Notes: generated by a model not told the origin, from the sequence alone. Positions 10,984 to 23,295 are shown, numbered from the stretch's first letter. The stretch is 64,000 nucleotides of DNA from Artemia franciscana (GCF_032884065.1 NC_088868.1:3935720-3999719); one strand, 5' to 3'. Made by a program: numbers and translations.

Positions 10984-11869
10984 ATAACTTAATAATGTTG
11001 AGCAAAAGGTTTTTTTACAATATTTTGTATATTCTCTTTAGTATCATTTCGCCTTTAATAGAATTTTGTATTTAACTAGCTAAAGCTTAAATTTTTGAAT
11101 TTAAATCTCGTATTTTTAGATTATGCCGATAATAGCGTACACAGATGATGGGTTTCCGAGTTATGGAGCTCTAATTTTCAGCTTTTTCAATAATTTAATC
11201 ATATTGAGAAAGAAATAATTCTAAATTTTTCTTGTTTTTTTATTTAATCGTGTGAGCATTACGGAATTCCCGTAGGGTATGTAAGTCAGAGGTCAAAATC
11301 TAATACAAACCATAAAAATGAAAACAGGTTTAGGCAAGAGTTTTGGAAGAGAGGGCTAGATGAGAGCAAGAGAGTTAGAAAAGACTAAACCAAGCCATAA
11401 GAGAGTAGAGCAGCTTAAAAGAAAGAAAAGAAGATTTTATGGAGGAAGGAGGGTCAAATAAAACCATGAGGCTCGGAGAGACTGAACGTAGTAATTAGAC
11501 CGTAAACGAAGTTGTTTGAGGGAAAAGAAGGGCAGTAGAGACTAAGAAGCTTGAGGAGGACCACAACACACAAAAATACAATAAAGAAAGTCATATGGGG
11601 TGAAAAAAGTACCAGATGAGACTAAGAACTTAGGGGAAATCTGGGGACTAGAACAATTAGCGAGCAAGTAAAGCAAGGAGAAAGAATTTAAAGAAAGTCA
11701 AAGGAGATCGTGTGGAAAAAGAGGATAAGCTAGTATGGCTAGTGTGGAAGCTAAGTAGTAAGTACTAGTACTAAGCTATTATGGAAACACAGATGAGAAG
11801 GCCAAAGGACTATAGAATTTGCCAGGGTCTAAGGAAAGTTCAAAGAAACTAAAAGGAATAAAAGCACAG

Positions 11870-13020
11870 GTTTCAAACAAGGCACCTTGGGAGCAAATCT
11901 TATTGTGTCAAAACCTAAGTCTTAAGTAAGACACCTTGAGAATAGAATATAAAAGCACAGACAAGTCAAACTATGAAACAGCAATAGTAAACATATGGGA
12001 CAATAGCTTTCAACCAAGACATCACTGGAATAGACAAAGAAATCACAGAAAAGCCAAACTATGAAAGAACAAAACTAAACATATAAAAAAAGAGCTTTCT
12101 AAAAGTACCCTTGGAATAAACACAAAAAGCACAGAAAAGTCAAACCATGCAACAATAAAATGAAACATATCAAACCCCTTCTTTCAAACAAAGCAGTTTC
12201 AAAATAGACAATGAAATCAAGTCAACTCAAACCATGAAACAGTAAAACTAAACATAGCAAACCATAACTTACAAAAAAAGCACCTTATGAACAGAAAAAA
12301 AATTGTAGACTAGTAAAACTATGAAGCAGCAAAACTAAACACATCAATATAGTGCCCTATTTTTCAAGCAAGGTACCTTAAAATAGACAAAATAGTATAG
12401 ACAAGTCAAACCAAAAAACAGAAAATCAAACATATAAAACTAAAGCTTTCAAGCAAGAAACCTTTGGAATAAATAAAGATAATACAGTCAACTCAAACCG
12501 TGAAACAGTAAAACTGAACATATTAAACCATAGCTTTCAAATAAAGTACCATTGGAATATACAAAGAAAGTAGAGAAAAGTCAAACCATGCAACAATAAA
12601 ACGAAACATATCAAACCCCCACTTTCAAAAAATACAGCTTTGAAATAGACAAAGAAATCCAGTCAACTCAAACCCTGAAGCAGCAAAACTAAACATATCA
12701 ATATAGAACCATAGCTTTCAAGCAAGGTATCTTCTGAATAGGCAAGATAGTACGGACAAGTCAAACCAAAAACCAGAAACACCAAAAATATCTAACTAAA
12801 GCTTTCCTTTGGAATAAATAAAGAAAACACAAACAACTCAAACCATGAAACGTTAAAACTGACCATATAAAGCGATACCTTACAAACAAAGCACTTTCGG
12901 AATAGAAAAAAAAAACACTGATAGGTAACACCAGGAAGAAGCAAAACTAACCATATCAATCATAGATTTAAACAACGCAAGTACAGAATGGAAAAAGAAC
13001 TCAAGGACCACTCAATATAA
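11870..13020 (-). repeat. ~88-bp diverged tandem array (left arm of R3)
   Basis: About thirteen units contain GTCAAACCATGAAACAG, AAAACTAAACATATCAAACC and TAGCTTTCAAACAAAG in the same order, at spacings of roughly 76-97 bp. An isolated unit lies at 13530-13660. Confidence 0.8.
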
Positions 13021-14649
13021 TAATGAACAAGTATATAAAATAGCTAAGAGGCCTTTAATCTTAGCACTTTAATCTTAACAAATCAATAGCACTTAACTCC
13101 TTTAAAATAAAATAGTTACACCAGGGAAATAGTAGAAGTATTACAAAAAAGTCTCTTTCCATTCGTAATTCTTAGCTATAGATTATCGGATTATGATTAG
13201 ACCAGACGGTTTTGAGCGTAAGCTCTAAATGTATTATTGCCTGATTCAATAATTGATATTTATGGGTTAAATGTTGATTTTAAGTGTCCGTAACGCCTTA
13301 CGAGTCTTATTTTCATCTGTATTCTTAGAACTAATAAACATATTTAACAAAGAGCCTCCTTCTTTTTCTCTAAAATATATCAGGCTATTCGTTATAACTA
13401 TTCTAGTTGGCCTTGCTAGCTACTGAGGTGCTATCCATACCTGCTAATAATCAATTAACCTCACTAAATTTACTAACTGATAGAAATCGCTTCATATTGC
13501 TTCATAACAACTAGTGACAACAGAGGTCACTTTACGACGAATCTGTGAAATAGCAAAACTAAACATGCTAAGTCATGGCTTTCGAACAAGCTTCTTCAAG
13601 AATAGACAAAGAAAGGATAGGCAACTTAAACCATGAAACTGCATAACAAAAAATATTAAACATAACTTTTAACATATTAATTATTTATTAAATTAACATA
13701 ACATATTAATCTTTTAATATTAGTCTATTTAGTTCTGTTTTCTATAGTTTTTATTTTATTTATATTTTCTTTTCTTCTCCTTTTTGCTGTTCTCTCAATG
13801 TGAGTAAGTGATCATTTAATTTTTTTTCTTCTCTGAAAGTGACTCGTTTATTTTCCCCCTTCTTTACAGGCCAAAGAGCCTTTGGGGGAATAGTATGTAG
13901 TATTGTATGTGTGTTTCGTGATGAATAAATCTTATTTATCATATCTTAACAATGTAGCCACTATAAAGTCAATTTTTTTAAGAAAATAGCTAAGCACCAT
14001 CCTGGTCATTATGTTTTACTGTTCCTATAATCTTGCAATATATTTATTTTTTCCCTATTCTAATTTTATTTTTTTGATCTAGTTAGGGTAAGTGCTTCGT
14101 TCAAAGGTGAGAAAGCCTTTCAAGGAAAAGTAAGACCAAAAGCTTTAACTGAAACTTGAAAAAAAAAGTCAGAAACATACTAAGAGAACTTTAAAAAAAT
14201 AAAAAACTTCAGCCGAATTTTGAAATGAGATAAAAAGATCAGCAAAATTTGTAATTAAAGAAATCTGTTTGACAAAATTTGAAAAAAAAAATCCTCAAAA
14301 ACATATGAAGGAAATTTTCAAATACGTGTGCGCAAATAAAGAGAATACAGGTAACACACGAAAAGAATTCTTAAATTCTTAATTTCAAGAAATCATGAAG
14401 TCAAGAAACGTGAGATGCAATTCCCTGTCAAATCAAAAAGACCCTTCTGGGACCACTCGGTACAAAAGTGACGTGTTGGCTTTGTATAAAGTCCTTGCGC
14501 AGCAATACCATAAAAGTTAGTCACGGCGTTGAGCAATAGCAGAGGTACATCATAGCATCAGTTTCAAGTTTCTGTTAAAGTTTTCGGCCAAAATAGCAAA
14601 AACAAATAAAAAACTAACACTATGCCAGAACTAATTTTCACGAATATTC

Positions 14650-15420
14650 ACTTTATAGTTGTAATCTTGTTTGAAAGATGTTTCCCCTTGTTTCTCTTGA
14701 TGTTCACCTTGTTTGATTGTGTTTAGTTATACAGTTTCGTGGTTTGCCTTGTCAGTACTTTTTGTTTACTCGGAATGTGGCATGTTTGAAAGTTATACTT
14801 TGGCATATTTGTTTTCGCACTATCGTGGACTGACTGGTTTATGCTTTATTCCGAAAGTATCTTGTTTGAAAGTTATGATTCGTCTGTGGATTCTTGGTCT
14901 TTTCAGAAGGCGCCTTGTTAGAAAGTTATAGTTTGATATATTTAGTTTTGTTTTTTGATGGTTTGGCTTGTCTGTGTATTGTTTGTGCATTCCAAAGGTG
15001 TTTTGTTTGAAAGTAATGGATTAATATGTCAATTTTTGCTGTGTTATGGCTTGGCTTATTTGGGATTTGTATGTCTATTCTGAAGGCGCCTTTTATGAAA
15101 TATTTGCTTCGATATGTTTAGATGGCTGCTTCTTGGTTTGTCCTGTCCGTGCTTCATTGTCTAATAGCAAGGTTACTTGTTTAAATATTATAGTGTGATA
15201 TGTTTTGTTGTTCTAATGCATGGTAGTACTTGTCTGCGCTATTTCATCTATACCGGAGGTAACTTGTTTGGAGGTAATGGTAAGGCATGTTTAGTTTTTC
15301 TGTTTCACGATTTAACTCTTTCTTGTTTTCTTTGTCTATTCCTAGAAATGTCTTGTTTGAAACTTGCGCTTTTATTCATTTATTTTTGTTGTTTTCTGGT
15401 TTTACTTGTTTCTGCGTCAG
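14650..15420 (+). repeat. ~88-bp diverged tandem array (right arm of R3)
   Basis: Units contain CTTGTTTGAAAGTTATG, GATATGTTTAGTTTTGC and TGGTTTGACTTGTCTGT, the complements of the left-arm words. Several short open frames here are artefacts of the repeat. Confidence 0.8.
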
Positions 15421-16589
15421 ACCTTTAAACAAGCGTCATTGTTTTTTCACCTTCTCATCTATATTTTTATACTGGCTTGAGTCGAGTCATCCAGCCATCT
15501 TGGTATCACTAACCCTTCCTTTCCCACATACGACTTTTTTTTATCCTTGCTTTACTCTCGTTTGCGAGCTTCGGTCTCATCTGGCCCTCTTTTCACCAAT
15601 GTGAGATCATTTGACTTCTTTTCCATCACTCTACTTTTACAACTTGATATAGTTTTTTTCCAATCTTCTTCGTCTAATCTAGCCTTTGGTTTTGCTCTAT
15701 TACCTTCTCTGACTTCTGTCGCCTTGCTCTATTCTCAAACGATTTTCTTTAATCTTTATCCAAGTCTTTGGTCTCATCTGGACTTCCTTTTACCTCATGG
15801 GGCCCCCTTAAGAGCTAATTGGTGTCGAAATTCTCGTCTTGATTTCTTCTGGCCCTCGTTCCCCCATCTGACTTGCTTTCACTTCCTTCCCTTGCTCTAC
15901 TTTTTTGTGAGTTTCCGTAGTCTTTTCAAAACCTTCTGCTCTCATCTAGCTCTCCTCTCTAAAACCCTTGCACATCCATTTTTTTTTTCGTGGCTCGTCT
16001 AAGAAAGAAAATGTCCTCTGACATAACCTACGAAGATCTTATCCTGTAAGGGTCATAAAATTAAATATCCTGCACAAAAAATAACAAATTACCTCTTGTC
16101 CAAAATAATTAAATTATAGAAAAAGCTTGAAAAAATAGTACCTAATTCTGGGATTAAGGCTTGAAATCAATCGAATTTGAACTCTTATATCAGGATATTA
16201 TAAAAATACGAGAGTAAAAATTGGAAAAATAAAAGCTTTAGCTATCTAATCAGAAATTCAGAAAGTTGGGCTTTACAGTTGGGCTTTAAAAAAAAACCTT
16301 GAAAACTAAAACTTTTATCTTTAATACTTTAATCTCAATCAAATATGGACGCTAATGTGGAAATTCTACTGAAAGTTTTTCCTCCATTTCGAAAAATTTT
16401 CATCTTGTGTTTCCATCTAGTTTCGAGTCGGTAATATATTTCCTTGAATTCACTTTAAATAATCATTTAAACTACCTAAATAAAAGATTGATTAAGATAA
16501 AACAGGAAAAGCAAACATGTTAAAGGATTATAGAAAAAACAAGATGATCAGGCTCGTACTCAGCTAATACAAAAATTCATATATTGGTG

Positions 16590-17040
16590 ACCACCTTGTT
16601 TGAAAGCTTCCTCTGTTAGGCTGTGTAGTTTCGTGGCTTGACTAGTCTGTATTCTCTCTGTCTGTAGTGCCTTGTTTGAAAGTTGTTGTCAAGTTTTGCT
16701 GTTTGGTGGTTTGACTTGTCTGTACTTTATTTGACTATTCAGAAGGTGCTAATGTTTGAAAGCAGTTTGATATGTTTAGTTCTGCTGATTCATGGTTCTA
16801 CTTTTCTATTCTTTCTCTGTCTATTCGGAAGTAGCTTCGTTGGAAAATTGACGTTTGCCTTGTTTTATTGTGATTTTTCATAGCTTTAAAGCAACTTTTA
16901 TTTGACTATTTTGATCTTCCCTTAAGTTAAGGTTTTTTACGTTTAGTTTTGTCGTTTGATAGTTCGACTTGTCGGTAGCCTACTTTCTTTGTCTGTTTCG
17001 AAGATGTCGTGTTTGAAACTTATGCTTTGGTTCCTTTCTT
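16590..17040 (+). repeat. Additional ~88-bp array block outside the R3 arms
   Basis: Five or so units of the same right-arm type, with TTTGAAAG, TATGTTTAGTT.TGCTG and GACTTGTC.GTA words. R2 copies lie on both sides of it. Confidence 0.75.
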
Positions 17041-17560
17041 TGCTTTGTTACAAATGGTCATTAGATTTAATAATATATACAAAAAATCATAATAACCTTT
17101 AATTAAAATCATTAAATTATTGAAAAAGGCTTCAAAATTAAAACTCTTTGATGTGGGATGAAGGCTTGAGATCAGTCAAAAATGAACATTAAAAGTGGAA
17201 TATTCTAGAAATACAAGATAAAAAGCGAAAAATCTAATCTTTGTTTATTTAAATCTAATATTCAGACAATCACCCAGTGCGGTTTTTATCTTGTAACGGC
17301 CATAAGATTAAACAACATATTTGAAAAACACAAATTATTTCCTACTAAACATGATTAAATTATTGAAAAACATAAAAATTAGAAGTCTGAAATTAAGACT
17401 CGAATTTAATCAAATATGAACGCTAAAATTGGCGTATTCTAGAAATCCAGAAGTTAAAAACTTTATTCTTGCATAACCCCCTATTTGGAGATGTGTTAAA
17501 TGAGGAGTTCCTGAAAAAGAAATTTTCAAAGTGTTCTAAATCATATATTGAAGGGACAAA
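17040..17560 (+). repeat. Two R2 copies in tandem
   Basis: The landmarks ATTAAATTATTGAAAAA, GATTAAACAAC, TATTCTAGAAAT and GTTCTAAATCATAT are shared with 10130-10560 and 16040-16420. Confidence 0.65.
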
Positions 17561-18949
17561 CTTCCGTCTCAAAACAAATACAGGGCTCGGTGAGATGCGA
17601 TAATAAAGTTATGCATGATGTGGCCCCATACGGGCCAAATATAGCTATCCTTTTGTCCCAAAGAAATATAATATTGAAATTTTCCACCCATCAAAGAGGG
17701 GAGTTTTTTTGGGAGAGGGGTGTTATTTGGCCCATACACGCTCGCCCTTTTGCACCAACAAAAAACGAGATTAAAATTAAGCACACCAATTTTAACAATC
17801 AGAGATGGGAGTGTATGGGGGGGGGGGGGTAATGGCCTTGTCTGGGTCAAATAGACTCGGCGCTGCTCTGAAGATTTATATTACTGAAATTTTGCGTGTC
17901 AATGTGAACAATTAAAACTTTAAGTGGGGGTTGGCTATTCGGTTTAAATACACTTAACCTTTTTATCCAAATGAAGGTAATATTAAAATTGCACTCGTTA
18001 TTCTAAACAATTAAAGCTCAGAAAGGGTCTTTTTTCCCCCTGAAAGGGCCTTGCACAGACCATATAGGGTTACCATTTTTCGACTAAGAAACACAATAAT
18101 AACAAAATTCCTTCAATATACACTGTTTGAAAATTAACAGTAACCCTTGTCATCGTTTTGTCTTTCATTACCTAAAACCAAAACTTCTAATTTATCTCCA
18201 GCTCATAAATAGAACATGTTCAGCAAAGCGCTGTGGGAAAATCACAAAGCATTAAAATGTCGATTTTGGATAAAATGACTATTATCACGATATCAAAATG
18301 AGTATATCAATCAGGAAACATTTTGTCAACTAAAAATAAATACGAATCTTCGTGTATTTTCTCCTACACCCAAAACATTGTTACCATATTCTATTAGTCT
18401 CTCAATCCAAGGTCGTATAAATTGAGTCCAAGAATATGCCCAAGAGACAAGACAAAATATTTTTACCTCAATACATGGAATATTACTTTACCCTATCCTT
18501 ATCGGAGGAATTTACGAGCCGTCCCAACAGTGATCCATAGCTTCCAAATGAATAAGCAGAATTTTTCCATGGAGGGACACGCAAAAGACACTCCGGAACA
18601 AAAAAAACACTTTGATCTCTTAAATACTATATAATATTCTCTTAGTAGGTTGCCGCTACCACTGCAACCCTGAAAAGAAGCAGGTTACCACTGACACGAT
18701 GTGAGTCAGTGCCGCACTACCGTAAATTCTTGCCAGGAGATCTTTATAAAATTAAAATCCCGAAACTTTAGATGAAGAATAGGCTCGGCAAATTTTATCC
18801 TGAATATGCTCTATTGCGAATAGTTGGGTTTCTTTAAAATTTCACCTTATCATTACAAAAAAGAAGGTTAAGATTAATAATAATACATCAATCGCCCTAC
18901 ATACTCGCATTGCTAAAATTTAATATTTTCCAAATTGGAAATTTTCCGA
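17561..18949. other. Ppt1 intron 2, no gene seen
   Basis: Read on both strands without finding an exon. Around 17600-18080 there are three similar stretches with GGCC-ATA..GG and AAACACAATAATA-type words, suggesting a decayed dispersed repeat with a G-run at 17816-17829. Confidence 0.4.
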
Positions 18950-19080
18950 AAATTTTGTATTTTAGTATTTAAATTTAGTATTTTCCAAATTTAAATTAAA
19001 TTAAACTAAATTTAAATTTAAAAGTAAATTTAGTATTTAATTTAAATTTAAATTAAATTTAAATTTAGTATTTTCCAAAT
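18950..19080. repeat. Low-complexity TTTAAATTTAGTATT tract
   Basis: Nested palindromic words of T, A and TTTAAA, with TTTAGTATTTTCCAAAT occurring three times. Confidence 0.8.
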
Positions 19081-19439
19081 CGAGAGACTCTTTTGGCTGA
19101 ATTGAAAAATATTTCACTTAAAAAATCATTAGAAAGGTTTCTAAATTTAGGAACTTTGTGAACCACAATAATTGTCTGAGAGCTCCTGGAAATAGTTCAG
19201 TTTACTTTTTATGTAGTTTACCTTTTTGCTTTTTAAAAAATGGCTTGAATAAAGCAAAGTTTGGTTGACTTTAATTTTTTCTTCTTTTTTGTGTGTGTTA
19301 TGCATAGCCAGTTTAGTCACATAACATTTTAAAGCCCTTACAAAAAGGTTTTTGATAGACCTACGTCCTGGCAACTGGGTCATCGTGGCTTTAGGTTTTT
19401 GACAGGAAAACAATTCAGAACATAGCCTGGGCAAACCAT

Positions 19440-19575
19440 CGAACACAAAAGGGAAAGAGATATAGGGTGGGAATGAGAGAAAGAGAGGGAAATAGAGGGA
19501 GGATAAGATGGAGAGGAAGGGAAAGAAAGAAAAAAAGGAACACAAATTAAGAGAGAGGGAGATATAGAGAGAAAG
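19440..19575. repeat. Polypurine (GA-rich) tract next to Ppt1 exon 2
   Basis: More than 130 bp of almost uninterrupted purines on the plus strand, built from GAGAGGGAAA-type words. On the Ppt1 strand this is a polypyrimidine tract beginning about 15 bases inside the intron after the exon 2 donor. The 144- and 91-codon minus-strand frames through it are composition artefacts; only the first ~36 codons of the latter overlap real exon. Confidence 0.75.
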
Positions 19576-19589
19576 TAACACGAATGTAC

Positions 19590-19699
19590 CCTTGCAAAAC
19601 CGTCTCCAATAGAGATTGAATGAACATATACGCCATCTATTTCTTCCTCAATCACTTTTTTGATTCGGCCAAGAAAATGAGGATTACAGCAGGTATCAC
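19590..19699 (-). CDS. Ppt1: Ppt1 exon 2: palmitoyl-protein thioesterase 1, GDTCCNP region
   Basis: This 110-bp exon starts after a strong TTCTTTTTTAG acceptor with GT, which completes the Gly codon begun in exon 1, and then encodes DTCCNPHFLGRIKKVIEEE, IDGVYVHSISIGDGFAR. The GD.CCNP motif directly after WHG.G is diagnostic of PPT1; it follows the first beta strand and lies close to the active site. The exon ends in phase 0 at AGG|GTACAT, a weaker donor, which joins exactly to the phase-0 start of exon 3. The donor position is chosen because it keeps the frame and gives the expected length; a nearby alternative is not excluded. Confidence 0.92.
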
Positions 19700-20179
19700 C
19701 TAAAAAAGAATGTGTCCTAAAGTAACAAGGACAATAGAATAAGAATATCTTTTACCCACTCAGATGTATGTAAATTCCCTTCCAACCTGAAATCCACGAT
19801 TTTCTAAGATTTTCAGGGGGAGGGGGCTGCTTCTAAATTATGGAGTTTTAGTGCAGTAATTTATTTCTGTTAGTGTTGCCTAGTTGAACTGTGAAAACTG
19901 ATTAGCAAAACTTGAACATTTTTGTCCGTAAAAATTCAAACATTAACAGTCAGTTGATTCCGAAAGACATCTACACCTTCAAAAGAAAACCGTTCCCTGT
20001 TAAGCCGTTTGGTGTCATATGTATCTAACTTATTCGCACCCACTTCTACCAGAAACTACATAAGCACCCATGAAAGTATTTTTCATTGAAAACTAAATTC
20101 TAGATTCCCTCTAGCTTTTTCATTTATATAAAGTCGCGTAAATGTCAATTTAATAAACTATCCCTAAAGAATTGACCAT

Positions 20180-20486
20180 GGCGTCCTGGCTAAGTAGATT
20201 GGTGCACTGGTTTCAGGATCCTTTGTCTGAGAGGGTGAGGGTTCGAATCCTAGTGTACCCAATTATTTAGTTTGGGACGGGGTCAGTGCTGTGACCCTGT
20301 AAGCTCACCCAGCTCTAAATGGGTACCTGGAGAAATCTGGGGAAGGTAAACAGGAAGGGTGTGCGAAAACACAGGATGGTTGTCCCCAACCCTCCATTGC
20401 ACTTGCTGGCTGAAGGGCCCAGAAACGGAGATCAGCACCACCGGTAGGGACTGTAAAGTCTAATGCCGTATTCTTTACTTTTACCT
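20180..20486 (+). repeat. tRNA-derived SINE with target-site duplication
   Basis: The head has a tRNA-like promoter: an A box TGGCTAAGTAGATTGG at 20187-20202 and a B box GGTTCGAATCC at 20240-20250. A ~220-bp tRNA-unrelated body follows (AAATGGGTACCTGGAGAAATC, then ACAGGAAGGGTGTGC). The flanks carry an imperfect duplication, TAAAGAATTGACCAT before and TTAAGGATTTAACCAT after. The tRNA-like part would not fold as a complete functional tRNA, so this is not called a tRNA gene. Older copies of the same SINE lie at 56975-57262 and 63015-63300 in reverse orientation. It sits in Ppt1 intron 1, antisense to the gene. Confidence 0.85.
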
Positions 20487-20643
20487 TAAGGATTTAACCA
20501 TCACTGTTCTGGCTACTTCAAAGACTGTTGTGACTTTTAAGGACTACGCACATAGCAAAATGTGTCCTTGCATATCAAGGTATTAAATACATAATATATT
20601 GAACAAGCAAATTAAAGGACCTGTAAAAAAATAGCATTCAAAA

Positions 20644-20673
20644 TCAGTAAAGGGTGTCTACACCCTTTACTGA
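20644..20673. repeat. Perfect 14-bp stem palindrome
   Basis: TCAGTAAAGGGTGT, two bases, then its exact complement ACACCCTTTACTGA. No terminator or element context explains it. Confidence 0.6.
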
Positions 20674-20955
20674 CCCTTTTCGGTTTTTTTTGTTTTTTTT
20701 AGTACCAACTGCAGATTAAGAAACTGCTACACATTATTCCGTATTTCAAATTAATTCAACATTGCGTTTAATTTAGCTTAACTTTAATTTTTTCCCCGTT
20801 GGTTAAGCCTTCCAGACGTGGAGTCAAAATATTCCAATTTGTATTATTGAAAGTTTGTTGCTATTTTTTCTACTGTTTTATTTAAATCGTACCGATTGTT
20901 TCTCTCTTTAATTCTCTGAGAAAATTTCTAGAAGCGTTCTAGAAGAAAGATTAAC

Positions 20956-21252
20956 ATTACCCCCGACTAATATACAAATTACCCCCGACTAAACTAGATA
21001 ATAACCCCGACTAAAATAGACATTAACCTATACTAATATAGACATTACCTCCGACTAATATAGACAATACTCCTGACTAATATAGACATTAACCCCGACT
21101 AATATAGAAATTACTCCTGACTAATATAGAAATTACTCCCGACTAATATAGATATTACCCCCAACAGATATAGACATTATCCCTGACTAATATAGCCATT
21201 ACTCCCGAGTAATATAGACATTACCCTCGACTAACATAGACATTGCTCCTGG
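20956..21252. repeat. 22-bp tandem array, about 13 copies
   Basis: Each unit carries CGACTAATATAGACATTAC with small changes (CCTGACTAATATAG, CCAACAGATATAG). Copies are 5-25 % diverged, in contrast to the near-identical 77-bp array at 7951. Confidence 0.9.
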
Positions 21253-22189
21253 CAGACCCAGAGGTGGGTCTTGGAGTATAGGTACGGTTACTCATAAAAG
21301 ATTCACCCTTCGGACTTTCCAAATCCTTAGGATGTCATCCCCTGATAAGCAGAAATAATGACGAAACAAATTTCTTTTCGACCCAGTAACCTGACAAAAA
21401 TTATCCATGGACAAATATTCAAATAATAATTTTTCCAAAGATTTTCTTTCTCAAAAATAATATGTCGTTTTTGCCTTTAATAATTGTTTAAATGTAATGT
21501 ATGAGTGATTTTCACCTCTTACCAGGTACTTAAGTGTAATCTGTATCGTAAAAACTTCGGAACAAGATTTTACTTTTCACAAAATTTTAAGAATTTTTTT
21601 TAATTAATAATATTACCGTGTTTTTTTGCCTAAATTAATAAAATAGAACATATCGTTGGTCAAAAGCTCCTCATAAGCTACACATAAATAATAGCGAAGA
21701 CCACACACCTTTCTATCTTACAAAACAGCAAAAAGTACAACAACGAGATATTCATCTAGGACAGTAAGATTTTTATCCTTAAATAAATATTTCGGCTCAA
21801 AATCAAAATACATTCCTCAGCTAAGCACATATAAAATAAAATTAGACTTACAGGGAAAAAGCGATCAGTAAAACTAAAATTCAAAATCAAAATAGTCCTG
21901 GAATTGATTCGTTAATATTTCTAAATAATAACCAAATACATTACATTTTTTTTAATATTATTAAATGCAAAATTATTATGACTTTCTGAAAGGAAAATCA
22001 GCATACTTCCAATCCACCTTCATTCGCTTTTTTTTGTTCAGTAATCATGGTTATAACGGCGATATTTCTTTTTTATGTTAAAAAAAAAACAGTGCTCAAA
22101 ATAAAGGCCGTTTAAAATAAAATATAAATTATCTTCTGGTCTTTAGAAGGCCCTATCTCTCTTTGTGGTAGTTTATACTCTTTTTTAAT
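21253..22189. other. Ppt1 intron 1, no gene seen
   Basis: AT-rich unique sequence, with no exon or repeat recognised on either strand. Confidence 0.4.
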
Positions 22190-23295
22190 CTGACTTCATT
22201 ATTTCTTTTTTTCAACCAAAGTAAGGAGAAACATTAAAAGTTTAAATAAAAATAAATTATTACGTATATGAGAGGGTGACCCCTCGTCAAAACCTTACTC
22301 TTTACTTTTAAGTTCAAATTTTGTCTCAGTTCCTGAAGAATATCCTGAATCAAAAAGACCATCCTCTCCCCTCATATACGTAATAATTTCTGTTCTTTTT
22401 AATTTTTAATGTTGCTCCTTACTTTTGGTTGAAAAGCTTGTTTTTCTTGTTTAATTTCTGATCATTTTTAAGTAATGCTGGGAAGACCAGCTCCCTCTAA
22501 GGAAAATTTGCTTCCCCATGAAAAAAATGCTCTATGGAAAGATTCTCCCACGTAACTTCCTCTTCCCCCCTCAGAGAAATCTGCCCTGAAAGCGTCTGTA
22601 TGCTTCCCAATAACCAATACTATATGTAAACGATGGGTAAACATAAATAATGCTGGGGATTCCGGCTCCACCTCAATGAAAATATCCCTTCCCCATGAAA
22701 AAGTCCTCCGTGGAACGGTCCTCCCACGTACCCCCTTCCACTAAAAAAGTAATTGAGTAGTTTTTGGGGGGGAAATGAGTGGGGGAGCGTGGCTAGCTGT
22801 CCTCCAATATTTCTGGTAGCTTAAAAAGGGGACAAGAACTTTTGATTTCCGATCAAACGAGCACTCTCCCGGTCTTCTACGATCACTGGTTCGACAAGAT
22901 CACCCCTGAAAAAAAAAACAAAAACACATAAACATGCACCCGTGACCTTTCTGCTGGCAAAAAAAATATGTAGAATTCAACATTTTTGTACATAGCATCT
23001 TGAAACCTCTACAGTGGGGTTCTCTGGCATTCTATGTCCGATGGAGTTTTTGCATTAAGATTACTTGATGTTTTTGGGGTGTTTCCCCCTAATTCAAAAG
23101 TTGGGTAAATTTTCCCAGGCTTGTAATTTTTGATGGGTACCATTAAATCACATGAATTTTACATATTTTTAATAAACATCAAAGTTCAGTTCTTTTTATG
23201 TATCTATTTTTATCAATACTCTGTTTCTTAGAGTTTCAATTACTATTGAGCCGCATCGCTCCTTACTCACTGTTCGTTACGACAAACTGTTTGAT
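22190..23295 (+). mobile_element. R1 single arm (about 1.1 kb)
   Basis: Begins near CCAAAGTAAGGAGAAACATT, continues through the inner hairpin half, the CCTCCAATATTTCTGGT region and the CAGGCTTGTAATTTTTGATG region. It ends with GAGCCGCATCGCTCCTTACT and CAAACTGTTTGAT. It is more diverged than other copies and lacks a partner arm. Confidence 0.7.

Larger units (their letters stand above)
11060..16420. repeat. R3: giant foldback of ~5.4 kb inside Ppt1 intron 2
   Basis: The left side reads R2 in reverse (11060-11230), a GA-rich stretch with AGATGAGACTAAG words (11330-11870) and an ~88-bp tandem array (11870-13020). The right side reads the same parts in mirror order and opposite strand: the complementary array (14650-15420), the CT-rich stretch with CTCATCTAGC and CTCATCTGG words (15430-16000), then R2 in forward orientation (16040-16420). 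The centre, about 13700-14640, is unpaired AT-rich sequence. A further block of the right-hand array occurs at 16590-17040. Arms are diverged, so this is old or was built by repeated duplication. As part of an intron it would be transcribed with Ppt1 and could fold into long double-stranded RNA. No protein-coding gene is visible in it; the 151-codon frame at 15547-16002 is CT-rich low complexity. Confidence 0.7.

Noticed and set aside
15547-16002. 151-codon plus-strand open frame
   Set aside because: CT-rich, phenylalanine/leucine/serine-rich low complexity within the R3 right arm; mirrored by non-coding GA-rich sequence in the left arm.
17548-17850. 94- and 93-codon frames on opposite strands
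   Set aside because: They mirror each other in sequence with a G-run and show no known motif; part of a decayed repeat.
19147-19581. 144-codon minus-strand open frame with a hydrophobic N-terminus
   Set aside because: The hydrophobic part is the translation of a polypyrimidine tract next to Ppt1 exon 2; no exon signals.
20180-20260. Functional tRNA gene
   Set aside because: A and B boxes are present but the acceptor and anticodon stems do not pair convincingly, and a SINE body and flanking duplication follow.
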